From positions 1,301,001-1,365,000 of the forward strand of contig NZ_CP040518.1 of NCBI RefSeq assembly GCF_005848555.1: DNA of 64,000 nt, given 5' to 3'. The translations under genes were made by a program, and so were the position numbers. The DNA is from Blautia sp. SC05B48 (lineage in GTDB: Bacteria; Bacillota; Clostridia; Lachnospirales; Lachnospiraceae). Under the pieces are notes generated by a model, which worked only from the letters and a program-made list of their open reading frames with translations, was not told where the DNA came from and ran no database searches. Each line of letters begins with the position of its first letter. Within the stretch, counting starts at the first letter, position 1. Below are positions 1-7,700 of the stretch, one piece after another.

Positions 1-2
1 GT

Positions 3-1478
3 CGGGAAACTAACGCTTTCTTTCATAAAAATCAATCTTTTAATGAGATTAAGTCGCATCACTACATCATCAGCTTTGATCCTAAAGATCAGGAAGAACA
101 TGGTCTGACCGGAGAGCAGGCACAGAAACTTGGCGTGGAATATGCCAGAGAGAATTTTCCCGGGCACCAAGCTCTTGTCTGCACCCACACTGATGGACAT
201 AATGGCAGTGGAAATATTCATGTACATATTGTAATCAACAGTGTGCGAAAGTATGATACCGAGCCACAGCCCTATATAGAATTTGACCGGGATTCAAAAT
301 CTGGATACAAACATCATCTTTCTGACAGATACCGAATTTACTTAAAACAAAAAGTTATGGATATGTGTCATTCCAATGGACTAAACCAAGTAGATCTTCT
401 GACATCTGCGGAAAGAAAAATATCCGAAAAAGAATACTGGGCAAAACGCAGAGGTCAAAAAAATCTCGATGAACACAATACAGAACTGAAAAAGAAAGGA
501 CTTACTCCAAGACAGACAACATTTCAAACGGAAAAGCAATACCTTCGTGATGCGATTGATACGGTTTCTTCACAGGCAACATCACAAGAAGAATTTTCCA
601 GATTGCTGTCTGATAGATATAATATTACATTTAAAGTCAGTCGTGGCAGATACAGCTACCTGCATCCTAATCGTCAAAAATACATCACCGGAAGAAATCT
701 TGGAACGCTTTATGAAGAAAATCATCTTCTGCAGGTATTCCAGGATAACTCCAGCAGGCAACACGCAGAAAAATCACATTCTACTGACAGACCAGTTACA
801 GATTTTTCAGAAAAGTCAAAATCGTCAGCTTCTATCCAAACTGACGAAACTACACACTCTTTCCTTTTTATAAAATCTGATTTACGACTTGTAACAGATT
901 TACAGCACTGTATCAAGGCACAGCAAAGTCAGGCATACGCACAAAAAGTAAAGCTGTCTAATCTTAAGATGATGGCTCAGACAGTTGCCTATGTACAGGA
1001 ACATGGTTTCCAGAGCAAGGAAGATTTAGATACTGCCCTTTCCAATGCCTCCGCCCAAAGCACTGATGCCAAAAATACTCTGAAATCCACAGATGACTCT
1101 TTAAAAAGTATAAATGAACAGATTCATTACACCGGACAGTACCTTGCCAATAAATCCATCTATTTCGATTACCGAAAAAGTCGAAATAAAGAAAAATTTT
1201 ATGAAGATCACCGGGCAGAACTCACCCTTTATGAGTCTGCTCTCCGAGTACTCAAAGAAAAAGCACAGGGCAAAAAACTCCCTACTCTGAAAATGTTGCG
1301 TGAGGAAAAGAGTCGTTTAACAGAATTGCAGACAGTACAGCGAGATGAATTTAACTCCCGGCGTGAATATGAACGTGAACTTCGTACAGTATGCTCCAAT
1401 GTGGATATCATTCTTAATCACCCACATATACAGGAATCTCTGCACGAAACGTCACAAGAACATTCTTGTTTCCGTTAA
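3..1478 (+). CDS. Relaxase/mobilization nuclease, 5' end cut by window edge
   Basis: The frame is open from base 3, so the start lies outside the window. The visible N-terminal part contains a KSHHYIISFDP segment and then HVHIVIN (about 222-242), the histidine-rich metal-binding motif of MobP-type relaxases. These enzymes nick oriT and remain covalently attached to the transferred strand. The rest (about 300 residues) is charged and helical with coiled-coil-like character. The gene is on the plus strand, convergent with the transfer operon, and its GC content is low. It is probably the ICE's own relaxase, because the nested element carries a different MobA/MobL enzyme. The catalytic tyrosine region is probably upstream of the window. 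Confidence 0.85.
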   Translation, partial: RETNAFFHKNQSFNEIKSHHYIISFDPKDQEEHGLTGEQAQKLGVEYARENFPGHQALVCTHTDGHNGSGNIHVHIVINSVRKYDTEPQPYIEFDRDSKSGYKHHLSDRYRIYLKQKVMDMCHSNGLNQVDLLTSAERKISEKEYWAKRRGQKNLDEHNTELKKKGLTPRQTTFQTEKQYLRDAIDTVSSQATSQEEFSRLLSDRYNITFKVSRGRYSYLHPNRQKYITGRNLGTLYEENHLLQVFQDNSSRQHAEKSHSTDRPVTDFSEKSKSSASIQTDETTHSFLFIKSDLRLVTDLQHCIKAQQSQAYAQKVKLSNLKMMAQTVAYVQEHGFQSKEDLDTALSNASAQSTDAKNTLKSTDDSLKSINEQIHYTGQYLANKSIYFDYRKSRNKEKFYEDHRAELTLYESALRVLKEKAQGKKLPTLKMLREEKSRLTELQTVQRDEFNSRREYERELRTVCSNVDIILNHPHIQESLHETSQEHSCFR

Positions 1479-1535
1479 AAATCTCGATAAAAAATTTTCC
1501 AAATTATTGTTCCAAATTATTTTTCACTTTCTCCG

Positions 1536-1564
1536 TTGACTAAATTCATTTTTTCGCATATACT
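1536..1564 (+). promoter_or_regulatory. Consensus sigma-A promoter for the repeat RNA
   Basis: A -35 box TTGACT (1536-1541) and -10 box TATACT (1559-1564) are separated by exactly 17 bases, nearly consensus. The expected transcript start is near 1571, a few bases before the first tandem repeat. Confidence 0.8.
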
Positions 1565-1572
1565 ATGAATAG

Positions 1573-1765
1573 GAAAACAGGCGACATCCTGTTGGTGTGG
1601 CTGACACCTAAAATCCGAAACGAAAGCCGAACATGAATCGGAGAGTTGGCAGGCAACAGAAAAACCTGAAAGCAAAGCCAGACATATGGGCTGGAGTGTT
1701 GGCGGACAACAGAAAAATCAGTCTATAAGGGAGATGCACAATGCTACGGTATTGTAATCTCCCTT
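1573..1765 (+). ncRNA. Tandem-repeat structured RNA, candidate type III antitoxin
   Basis: Three tandem units with a period of 49-50 nt start near 1573, 1622 and 1672. Each has two small hairpins. The first has stems CAGG/CCTG (from 1578), CCGA/TCGG (from 1627) and AGCC/GGCT (from 1676), each with ACAT in the loop. The second has stems GGTGT/ACACC, GTTG/CAAC and GTTG/CAAC. Units 2 and 3 share GTTGGC-N-GG/GA-CAACAGAAAAA. Stems change sequence between units but stay paired, which argues for RNA structure. A consensus promoter precedes the array and a strong hairpin follows it, directly before the 1799 gene. Promoter, short tandem repeats, terminator and gene is the layout of type III toxin-antitoxin loci, where the repeat RNA inhibits the toxin. 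I do not recognise this RNA as a named family. Confidence 0.6.
1727..1765 (+). terminator. Hairpin terminator between repeat RNA and 1799 gene
   Basis: AAGGGAGAT (1727-1735) pairs with ATCTCCCTT (1757-1765), and inner ACAAT pairs with ATTGT, giving about 14 bp. The following tract TTTAAATATTTT is U-rich but imperfect, which would allow partial read-through into the gene at 1799, as in type III toxin-antitoxin loci. Confidence 0.7.
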
Positions 1766-1798
1766 TAAATATTTTATACATATTGCAGAGGTCATAAT

Positions 1799-2428
1799 AT
1801 GACAAAATACAACAAACAGCAGGCCATTTCTATCATTATAGATTGTGCTGCCAAATACGAAGAAAATCTCAATGGCTATCAGCTCTTATTTATTTTAAAA
1901 GACAAGCATAAACATATTTCTTCTCTGGAAGTAAGTTTTTATCCATATAATTTTCTTCACCTTACAGGCATTAAATTAATTGATGGCACTACTGCTACTG
2001 ATTTTTACAAGCGCTGTTTAAACCATAAATTAAGTCCTGAAGATTTTTCCTTCGCATCTGATGGAACTACTCAGTTAAAACTTGAAATTCTTCCACAACT
2101 TATGCTTAAAAATATATCAGCTAAAATGGTTGGAGATTTTAACGGATGCAATCCAAAATTATATACAGAAAAATTAACTGGTGGCGTAAAAGCCTGCCTT
2201 GGCTTTGTAAAAACTCATCGTGCTGAATATGTGCCAAATACAGTACTGAATACAGATATTCGCACAGTTACTAAAATTTCACAGCAGGTAATCGCTACAT
2301 ATCGTCGAAAAAATTCAACTTCCCCTTATCAGGAATTAGTTTATAAGGCCAAAAAAATCGACTGGGATACCATTACCTTTCCGAAAGAATATGACTATCT
2401 CACCAAGCCAGGAAAAGATGGCGCATAA
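1799..2428 (+). CDS. PBECR4-like (BECR nuclease fold) protein, candidate toxin
   Basis: A 209-residue soluble protein with no signal peptide. The segment NFLHLTGIKL (about 50-60), DFSFASDGTTQLKLEILPQL (about 80-100) and the later GCLGFVK-like and YVPNTVLNTDIR segments resemble PBECR4 proteins, assigned to the barnase-EndoU-colicin-RelE RNase fold; this is recognition from memory, not a search. The likely role is an RNase. An AGAGG motif precedes the ATG, and a tandem-repeat RNA with its own promoter lies immediately upstream, suggesting that RNA controls the protein. It does not resemble ToxN/AbiQ, TenpN or CptN as I know them. The last codons lie inside a strong hairpin. Family call about 0.6; toxin role is inference. 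Confidence 0.62.
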   Translation: MTKYNKQQAISIIIDCAAKYEENLNGYQLLFILKDKHKHISSLEVSFYPYNFLHLTGIKLIDGTTATDFYKRCLNHKLSPEDFSFASDGTTQLKLEILPQLMLKNISAKMVGDFNGCNPKLYTEKLTGGVKACLGFVKTHRAEYVPNTVLNTDIRTVTKISQQVIATYRRKNSTSPYQELVYKAKKIDWDTITFPKEYDYLTKPGKDGA

Positions 2429-2441
2429 CGCCATCTTTTCC
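2411..2441 (+). terminator. Hairpin overlapping the stop codon of the 1799 gene
   Basis: GGAAAAGATGGCG (2411-2423) pairs perfectly with CGCCATCTTTTCC (2429-2441) around a 5-base loop containing the TAA stop. The T-tract is weak, so it may be a terminator between convergent units or an mRNA 3' stabiliser. Confidence 0.55.
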
Positions 2442-2485
2442 TCAAACTATCCATCATCATTATTCTAAACTACTTTTCACTTATA

Positions 2486-3043
2486 TCAAAGCACATTATA
2501 GCTAAATCCCCAGTCATAGAAAACATTTACATAGCAGGTTTTTGTATTATTGGTTGCAGAGGAATAACCATCAATTTTGTAATACTGTCTCTGAACAACC
2601 TTATACTTTGTATACAGCGGCCTATACTTAATCTGATAGGTTTTTCCACTAGGAACAGGCAAACTATACTGCACAGAATATGACTGACTCTTTCCAATCG
2701 TTACTCCTAAAGAAGCAGATATATCACCTGTACTGGTATATGAACCACTAATTGTGTTCGTCACTGTATCTGTTTTATTTACAGTAACTGTACCAGGCCC
2801 AGCCCCCTGTGGTCCCAATCTCCATGAACCATAAGTTGTTCCCTGATTTGTTTTACTGTCAACTTTCCAGTAATAATATCCATCTGTTCGTGGCTGTATT
2901 TCATACTCTGTTTTATCAGATAACAAGTTTACATGTTTTACTTCACTATTTCTATGCGGATATTCTGCAGCCATTACTTTTACTGGTAACATTGTCACTA
3001 TGCTAAGTACAAGCACTGTTAAAAAACTAATCATTTTTTTCAT
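2486..3043 (-). CDS. Secreted beta-rich protein of unknown function
   Basis: A 185-residue protein with a classical signal peptide (charged N-terminus, hydrophobic segment about 5-22, cleavage near VMAAE). The mature part is rich in Ser, Thr, Tyr and Gly. From about residue 90 it alternates polar and hydrophobic residues (SYTSTGDISASLGVTIG), followed by Tyr-rich strands (YKVVQRQYYKIDG). I do not recognise the family. The alternating pattern resembles beta-hairpins of secreted toxins or pore formers, but that is speculation. It overlaps the upstream regulator gene by 17 bases and is therefore probably co-transcribed and controlled by it. Confidence 0.75.
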   Translation of the reverse strand: MKKMISFLTVLVLSIVTMLPVKVMAAEYPHRNSEVKHVNLLSDKTEYEIQPRTDGYYYWKVDSKTNQGTTYGSWRLGPQGAGPGTVTVNKTDTVTNTISGSYTSTGDISASLGVTIGKSQSYSVQYSLPVPSGKTYQIKYRPLYTKYKVVQRQYYKIDGYSSATNNTKTCYVNVFYDWGFSYNVL

Positions 3044-3536
3044 CCAATCGCCTCCTTTTTTTCTTTAAAGTAAAATATGTGCCTAAACCTATGAACATCA
3101 ATGCCAATATTAGAATGATGGATAGTGGGTATTCAAAAATGTAGTCATATGAATGCTCATAAGCTGTTTTAAAAAGTTCCATATTTCTTTTCTGTTGCCA
3201 TTCCGCAAAGAAAGGAGTACTTATTAATCCCAAAATACCAATAAGTAAAAATGTAATGCTATAATTTTTATTCTTTTTAGGGGGAGTCGTTTTATTATCA
3301 TTTTTTTCATCAACGTCTCTTGATTTTAACATTTCGTCAACTTGAATATTAAATTTCTCACTCATTAAAATAAGAGTATTAATATTAGGTGCAGAAATTC
3401 CCATTTCCCACCTTGACACTGCCTGTCTTGTCACCCCTACTATTTCAGCAAATTGTTCCTGAGAAAGCTTATTATCCTGCCTTATCTTAAGAATCGTCTT
3501 TGCAATATTTTGATTACTATCTTTTGATCTATTCAT
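3027..3536 (-). CDS. Membrane-anchored XRE-family regulator
   Basis: A 169-residue protein. Residues 10-65 are a Cro/C1-type helix-turn-helix (LSQEQFAEIVGVTRQAVSRW and following NINTLILMSEKF). A charged linker follows, then two hydrophobic segments (about 93-112 and 133-152) and a basic tail, so the DNA-binding domain would be cytoplasmic and tethered to the membrane. It may respond to an envelope or extracellular signal. It overlaps the secreted-protein gene downstream. Its promoter has an inverted repeat covering the -35 box, suggesting autoregulation. Confidence 0.85.
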   Translation of the reverse strand: MNRSKDSNQNIAKTILKIRQDNKLSQEQFAEIVGVTRQAVSRWEMGISAPNINTLILMSEKFNIQVDEMLKSRDVDEKNDNKTTPPKKNKNYSITFLLIGILGLISTPFFAEWQQKRNMELFKTAYEHSYDYIFEYPLSIILILALMFIGLGTYFTLKKKRRRLDEKND

Positions 3537-3567
3537 GAGTCGCCCCTCCTTCCTTTTATTTGATTAT

Positions 3568-3596
3568 ATTATACTGTTGCTCCGCAATTAGAGCAA
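3568..3596 (-). promoter_or_regulatory. Promoter and operator of the 3027/2486 operon
   Basis: On the minus strand, -35 TTGCTC (3596-3591) and -10 TATAAT (3573-3568) are separated by 17 bases. TTGCTC-N8-GAGCAA (plus strand 3577-3596) is a perfect inverted repeat whose one arm is the -35 box, a plausible binding site for the encoded XRE regulator. A second short inverted repeat GCAAT/ATTGC lies near 3616-3630. Confidence 0.65.
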
Positions 3597-3644
3597 GCAA
3601 TAAGACTTTACATTTCCGCAATTAACTATTGCTTTTTGGTTTTT

Positions 3645-4496
3645 TCACTTTTTACTATGTTCTATGTCTTGTCCCATCACTTCCCGCATAGTTTTCTGCC
3701 CACTTCGTCTTGCAACTTCTTCCTTTTTCTCATTCAGTTTTGTAAGGACAGATTCTTTTTGACGGTTCTTTTTATCTTTTGGTGCAGCATTATTCTTAAG
3801 TCCGTCAATCATATTATAATTTGCTTCCTCTGTGATTTCCGCACTTCGCAGGTATTCTCCATTCTCCATATACTTCTGCCAGTTATCCAGTTTCGGTTTA
3901 TAGTCTTCTGTCTGCTCCTGCACTGGCGGATGAAGCGAATCAAGAATCTTCTGTTTTACTACATCATCAAATCCATTGTAAGTACCGTCTACAAGCACAT
4001 TCCCGTTCTGATCTAAGACTACATACGCAACATCTTTCCCATATTGTTCATGCTCCATAAGAAAATAATTTTTTCCCTCTATCAACAGATAATCTATTAC
4101 TTCCCATGTTCCGTCTTTTCCCTCTATTTCATATCCAACTGTATCTTTGGTAAGTCCACCGCTTTCTGAAGATATGACTTTCATAAAATCAGAAATCTCT
4201 ATAAAAGTGTCTTTGTTTACATAGTAAGTGGTCATGACCCCCTCATCATTCAGGATCAGCACATCACTGGTACTGACTGCATGACCTTTATAATTGTGCG
4301 GCTGTTTCTTCTCCAGCTCCTTTTTTATCTGCTCCGGTGTTTCTCCCAGCTTCATTGTTCCCAGATACACCTGTTCATAATTTTCCATCTGCACAGGAAT
4401 CTGATCCTTTGCAAGTTCCTCATAGGTTCGGAAAAGAAGATTTCTCAATTCCGGTTTCTTTTTTAGCTGATAAACTGCAAACTGACTTGCACTCAT
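3645..4496 (-). CDS. YodL/DUF4316-domain ICE protein
   Basis: A 283-residue protein typical of Firmicutes ICEs. An N-terminal YodL-like domain (about 45-115; HNYKGHAVSTSDVLIL) is followed by a DUF4316-like domain (about 118-200; GYEIEGKDGTWEVIDY, NGFDDVVKQKILDSL) and a charged tail with KKNRQKESVLTKLNEK. Both domains resemble the middle part of the 1415-aa protein at 4723-8970, so the two look like paralogous modules. Function is unknown; such proteins accompany ArdC/helicase modules and may act in establishment or antirestriction. It overlaps the upstream gene by 4 bases. Confidence 0.75.
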   Translation of the reverse strand: MSASQFAVYQLKKKPELRNLLFRTYEELAKDQIPVQMENYEQVYLGTMKLGETPEQIKKELEKKQPHNYKGHAVSTSDVLILNDEGVMTTYYVNKDTFIEISDFMKVISSESGGLTKDTVGYEIEGKDGTWEVIDYLLIEGKNYFLMEHEQYGKDVAYVVLDQNGNVLVDGTYNGFDDVVKQKILDSLHPPVQEQTEDYKPKLDNWQKYMENGEYLRSAEITEEANYNMIDGLKNNAAPKDKKNRQKESVLTKLNEKKEEVARRSGQKTMREVMGQDIEHSKK

Positions 4497-4726
4497 TCTC
4501 CATCCACCTCCAGATCTGCTTTATAGATTTCTACCGTTTTCTGCAGTTCTTCATATCCCTCATCGCTAAGATAGTAGAGCTTCTGAATCGTTGTAAAAAT
4601 CAGCAGTTTCATATCTTCGTCCAGATAGGAAAAAATCTCATCCATCGCTTCCATTGTCTGAATCCGGTTTCCTGCATCAAAAATTGCGACTGCTATATAT
4701 TCATCTTCCTCAAACCTTACCATCAT
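4493..4726 (-). CDS. TTRAP-like small ICE protein
   Basis: A 77-residue acidic protein (VRFEEDEYIAVAIFDAGN..) resembling the transposon-transfer assisting family. It overlaps both neighbours by 4 bases (ATGA arrangement), so it is translationally coupled in the ICE operon. The family assignment rests on length, the N-terminal pattern and context; molecular role unknown. Confidence 0.65.
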   Translation of the reverse strand: MMVRFEEDEYIAVAIFDAGNRIQTMEAMDEIFSYLDEDMKLLIFTTIQKLYYLSDEGYEELQKTVEIYKADLEVDGE

Positions 4727-7700
4727 AATGTTACATCTCCCTTCTTATGTGCCTTGGATTTTTCTTTCGACGTATTCTGCTCCTGCTCTTTTATTTTCGC
4801 CTGACGCTCTCTGAGTGCCTGAAGAACGGATTCTTTTCTGCTCTTTGGTTGCGGAACGTTTTCTTTTTGTATAGGCTTCTCCTCTATTTTCGTAAGCTCC
4901 TGCTTTTGGGCAAAATATTTTTCCACATCATCCATTGCTTTTTGTACTAATGGACTTTCCTTATAATGCTGAATCATATCCACATCTTCCCGGTCAACTT
5001 TTCCCAGTCGCATAAGATCATACGGTCCGTCATAATCACTTCCATCATGCAGTTCAAATCCAACACCTTTTATTCCATTCATGCGATCTGCAGGAATCGT
5101 TTCATAAATGCGTAATGCTTCTTCCAGGGTAAGGTTCTCATGATACTCACCCATAACAGGAAATTCCATACACTCCGCAACATAAAAAGTGATCGTGGCT
5201 TCTGGCTGTTTCTGCTCTGGCTGCCTGGTAAAAACAGAGAGTGTTTCTGCATTTTCCAGACGTGACAGTAATGACCGGGCAGTGACTACATCACTGTCTA
5301 TATCCGATTCTTCCGACACCTCAGTCAGCCAGTCTTTTAAACCTGCTGTATCCTTGTTCAAAATATCCTCTGTAATTTTCTCGACCTGTTCTTCCCTATT
5401 TTCAACACTATCTTTATATTCATAAGTATCATACTCATAACTAAAATTATCCAAGTCCACTGCGAGTTTCTTGATTTCCTGCTGATCAAGATAGGCTTCG
5501 GATTCCTTTATATATTCTGCTAGGGTAATCCTTTCTTCTGAGATTGGGTTAATGTCTATTTTAATGCCTGCTATTGCCATACCATAGGAATTCAATTCGT
5601 TAAAAAAACTATCCTCCCGAATATTTCCTCGATAAGAAAGCACCACATCAAGATCAGAATCTGCACGATACAGGTCATCTCTGCTTCTGGAACCATGTAC
5701 TCTCGCCCCAATCAATGTAACTTCATTTTCCAGTCCCATTTCTTCCAGAACAGCTCTTGCATGAAATAAAACTTCATATTCAATTTCTGCCCTGTCCATC
5801 CCATTCAATGCTGTTTCACATCTGCCAAGTTCCGAAGTGAATCGAACATCTCCACTGGCCAGCACTTCTTTAGAATGACTGATTACCTTATCCCGAAACT
5901 CCCTGTCATCAACTTTTACACATTCAACATCTTCCAATCCTTCATTTTTCAAGCTGGCATACATTGCTTTCTGAATAGAATCTTCTGGATTTCCACAGGC
6001 ATCTCCTGAAATTTCATGAAGTTCCTGATCATAAACCAGGTATTTATAGCCATCCTCCGTCGGTTGCACTGTTAAATACATACCAGACATTTTAAATTGT
6101 ACGGTTATTCCCTCATAACTTTTTAATGCCGCTTCCCTGTCATAACCATCAAAAAAAGCCTTTGGGCAAGTACGTTCAAATTGTATCTTCTCCAGTCTCT
6201 CTTCTTCTGCATATTCAATTTCTGCATACAGTTCTTCATAATCCATCACGCTTGCATCTTCTATCGAAAGTCCTTCCTCTTCCAAAATATTCTCCATTGC
6301 TTCAGTAATAGAAATAGTCGGATCATCATAAACGCCGCCATCCAGTTCCAGATAATCTTTATCATAGAATGTATAATCATAACCATCTTCTACCGTATGA
6401 ATTGTAAAATACTGATCTCCAATCTGGTATGCTATCTCTGTATCATGCACTGCCAGACTGTTTCCTATCTCTTTAAAAGTATTGTATATCTGCGGATTCA
6501 GCCATCCTTCCACTTCCTGGCAATCATAAATCAATGTATCTATTCCATTCTTGCACTGAATAAAATCAAGACTACCTCGCAACGGTGCTGTATTTTCAAT
6601 TCCAAGAGCTTTCATTTTATGATTAGGCAGAGAGTAATATGCTCCAAGGGCAGCTCCCAAATCCTTATATCTCTCGATCTTCATCCCACCTTTTGCTGCC
6701 AGATCTTCGATCACATAATATTGGTCAATATAATGATTTTCTGGCATTTTCAGGTCAATGCCATTATTTTCTCTGACTTTATGTATCTCGAAAAAACTGA
6801 ATTTCTGTTCTTCCCCCTGCAGATTCTGTCCGGTCAGTGTCGGCTCCCATGTGTCCGTACTGATTGGCTGCTGTTCCATGATTTTCATAACTGTTCCGTC
6901 TGCTAAGATAACTGTTGCCTGTTCTGGAATATCCATCAGGTCATATACCGTTGCACCATTTTCTTCCAGATATTCTGAAATAGCTTCCCTGGCTCCTTCA
7001 TCAAATCCATGCCAGATGTCTTCTGCCACCAGTGTTCCATTTTCCGATACGATAATATCCGCCACGTCCTGACCGTATTCCTCATTCCGCATCTGGAAAA
7101 ATCGCTCCCCATGATACGTTTTCATATCCATCACATACCAAGTGCCTGTATGTCCGTCTGCTTCATATCCTCTTGTAGTTTCAGTGATATGCTGATTTTT
7201 CACACCAAGCACCTCCTCCAGTTTCCAGGTACGGATTTCTTTTCTTGCCATATCAATGAAGCCATTCAGGACTGCAGGATGACTGCCCACAATATAGTCC
7301 CTGTTCAGATCCATTCCCCGGCTGATATTTTCCGGAATATCAATGCCATCTGCCCATCGTTTATTGCCATCAGAAAATCTTCCATCATGGGAAAGCTGTT
7401 TCAATGTATTTGCAAGAACAAAGGCAACCCGTTCTTCCCCGTATTTCTCAACCACGCTTACTGCAGTATCTGGATTTAAACGCATACCGTCAAAGCCCTC
7501 TGCGATTGCCTGTTCGATTGCATTTTTACAGTCGATATTCAGTTTTCTGGAATCCAGATAAGCATCTACATTTCTCTCCTGCATAGCCTTTTCCAAAGTT
7601 CCCATATAAACTTCCGGATATGCTTTTACTGGATTGGCATTTAACATTTCAGCTCTCTGTGCCACAAAGTCCGGCAGTTCTGTAAATCCAAAAGAATCTA

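Noticed and set aside
1608..1805. Minus-strand 65-codon frame across the repeat RNA
   Set aside because: Composition follows the antisense of the RNA repeats, and there is no ribosome site.
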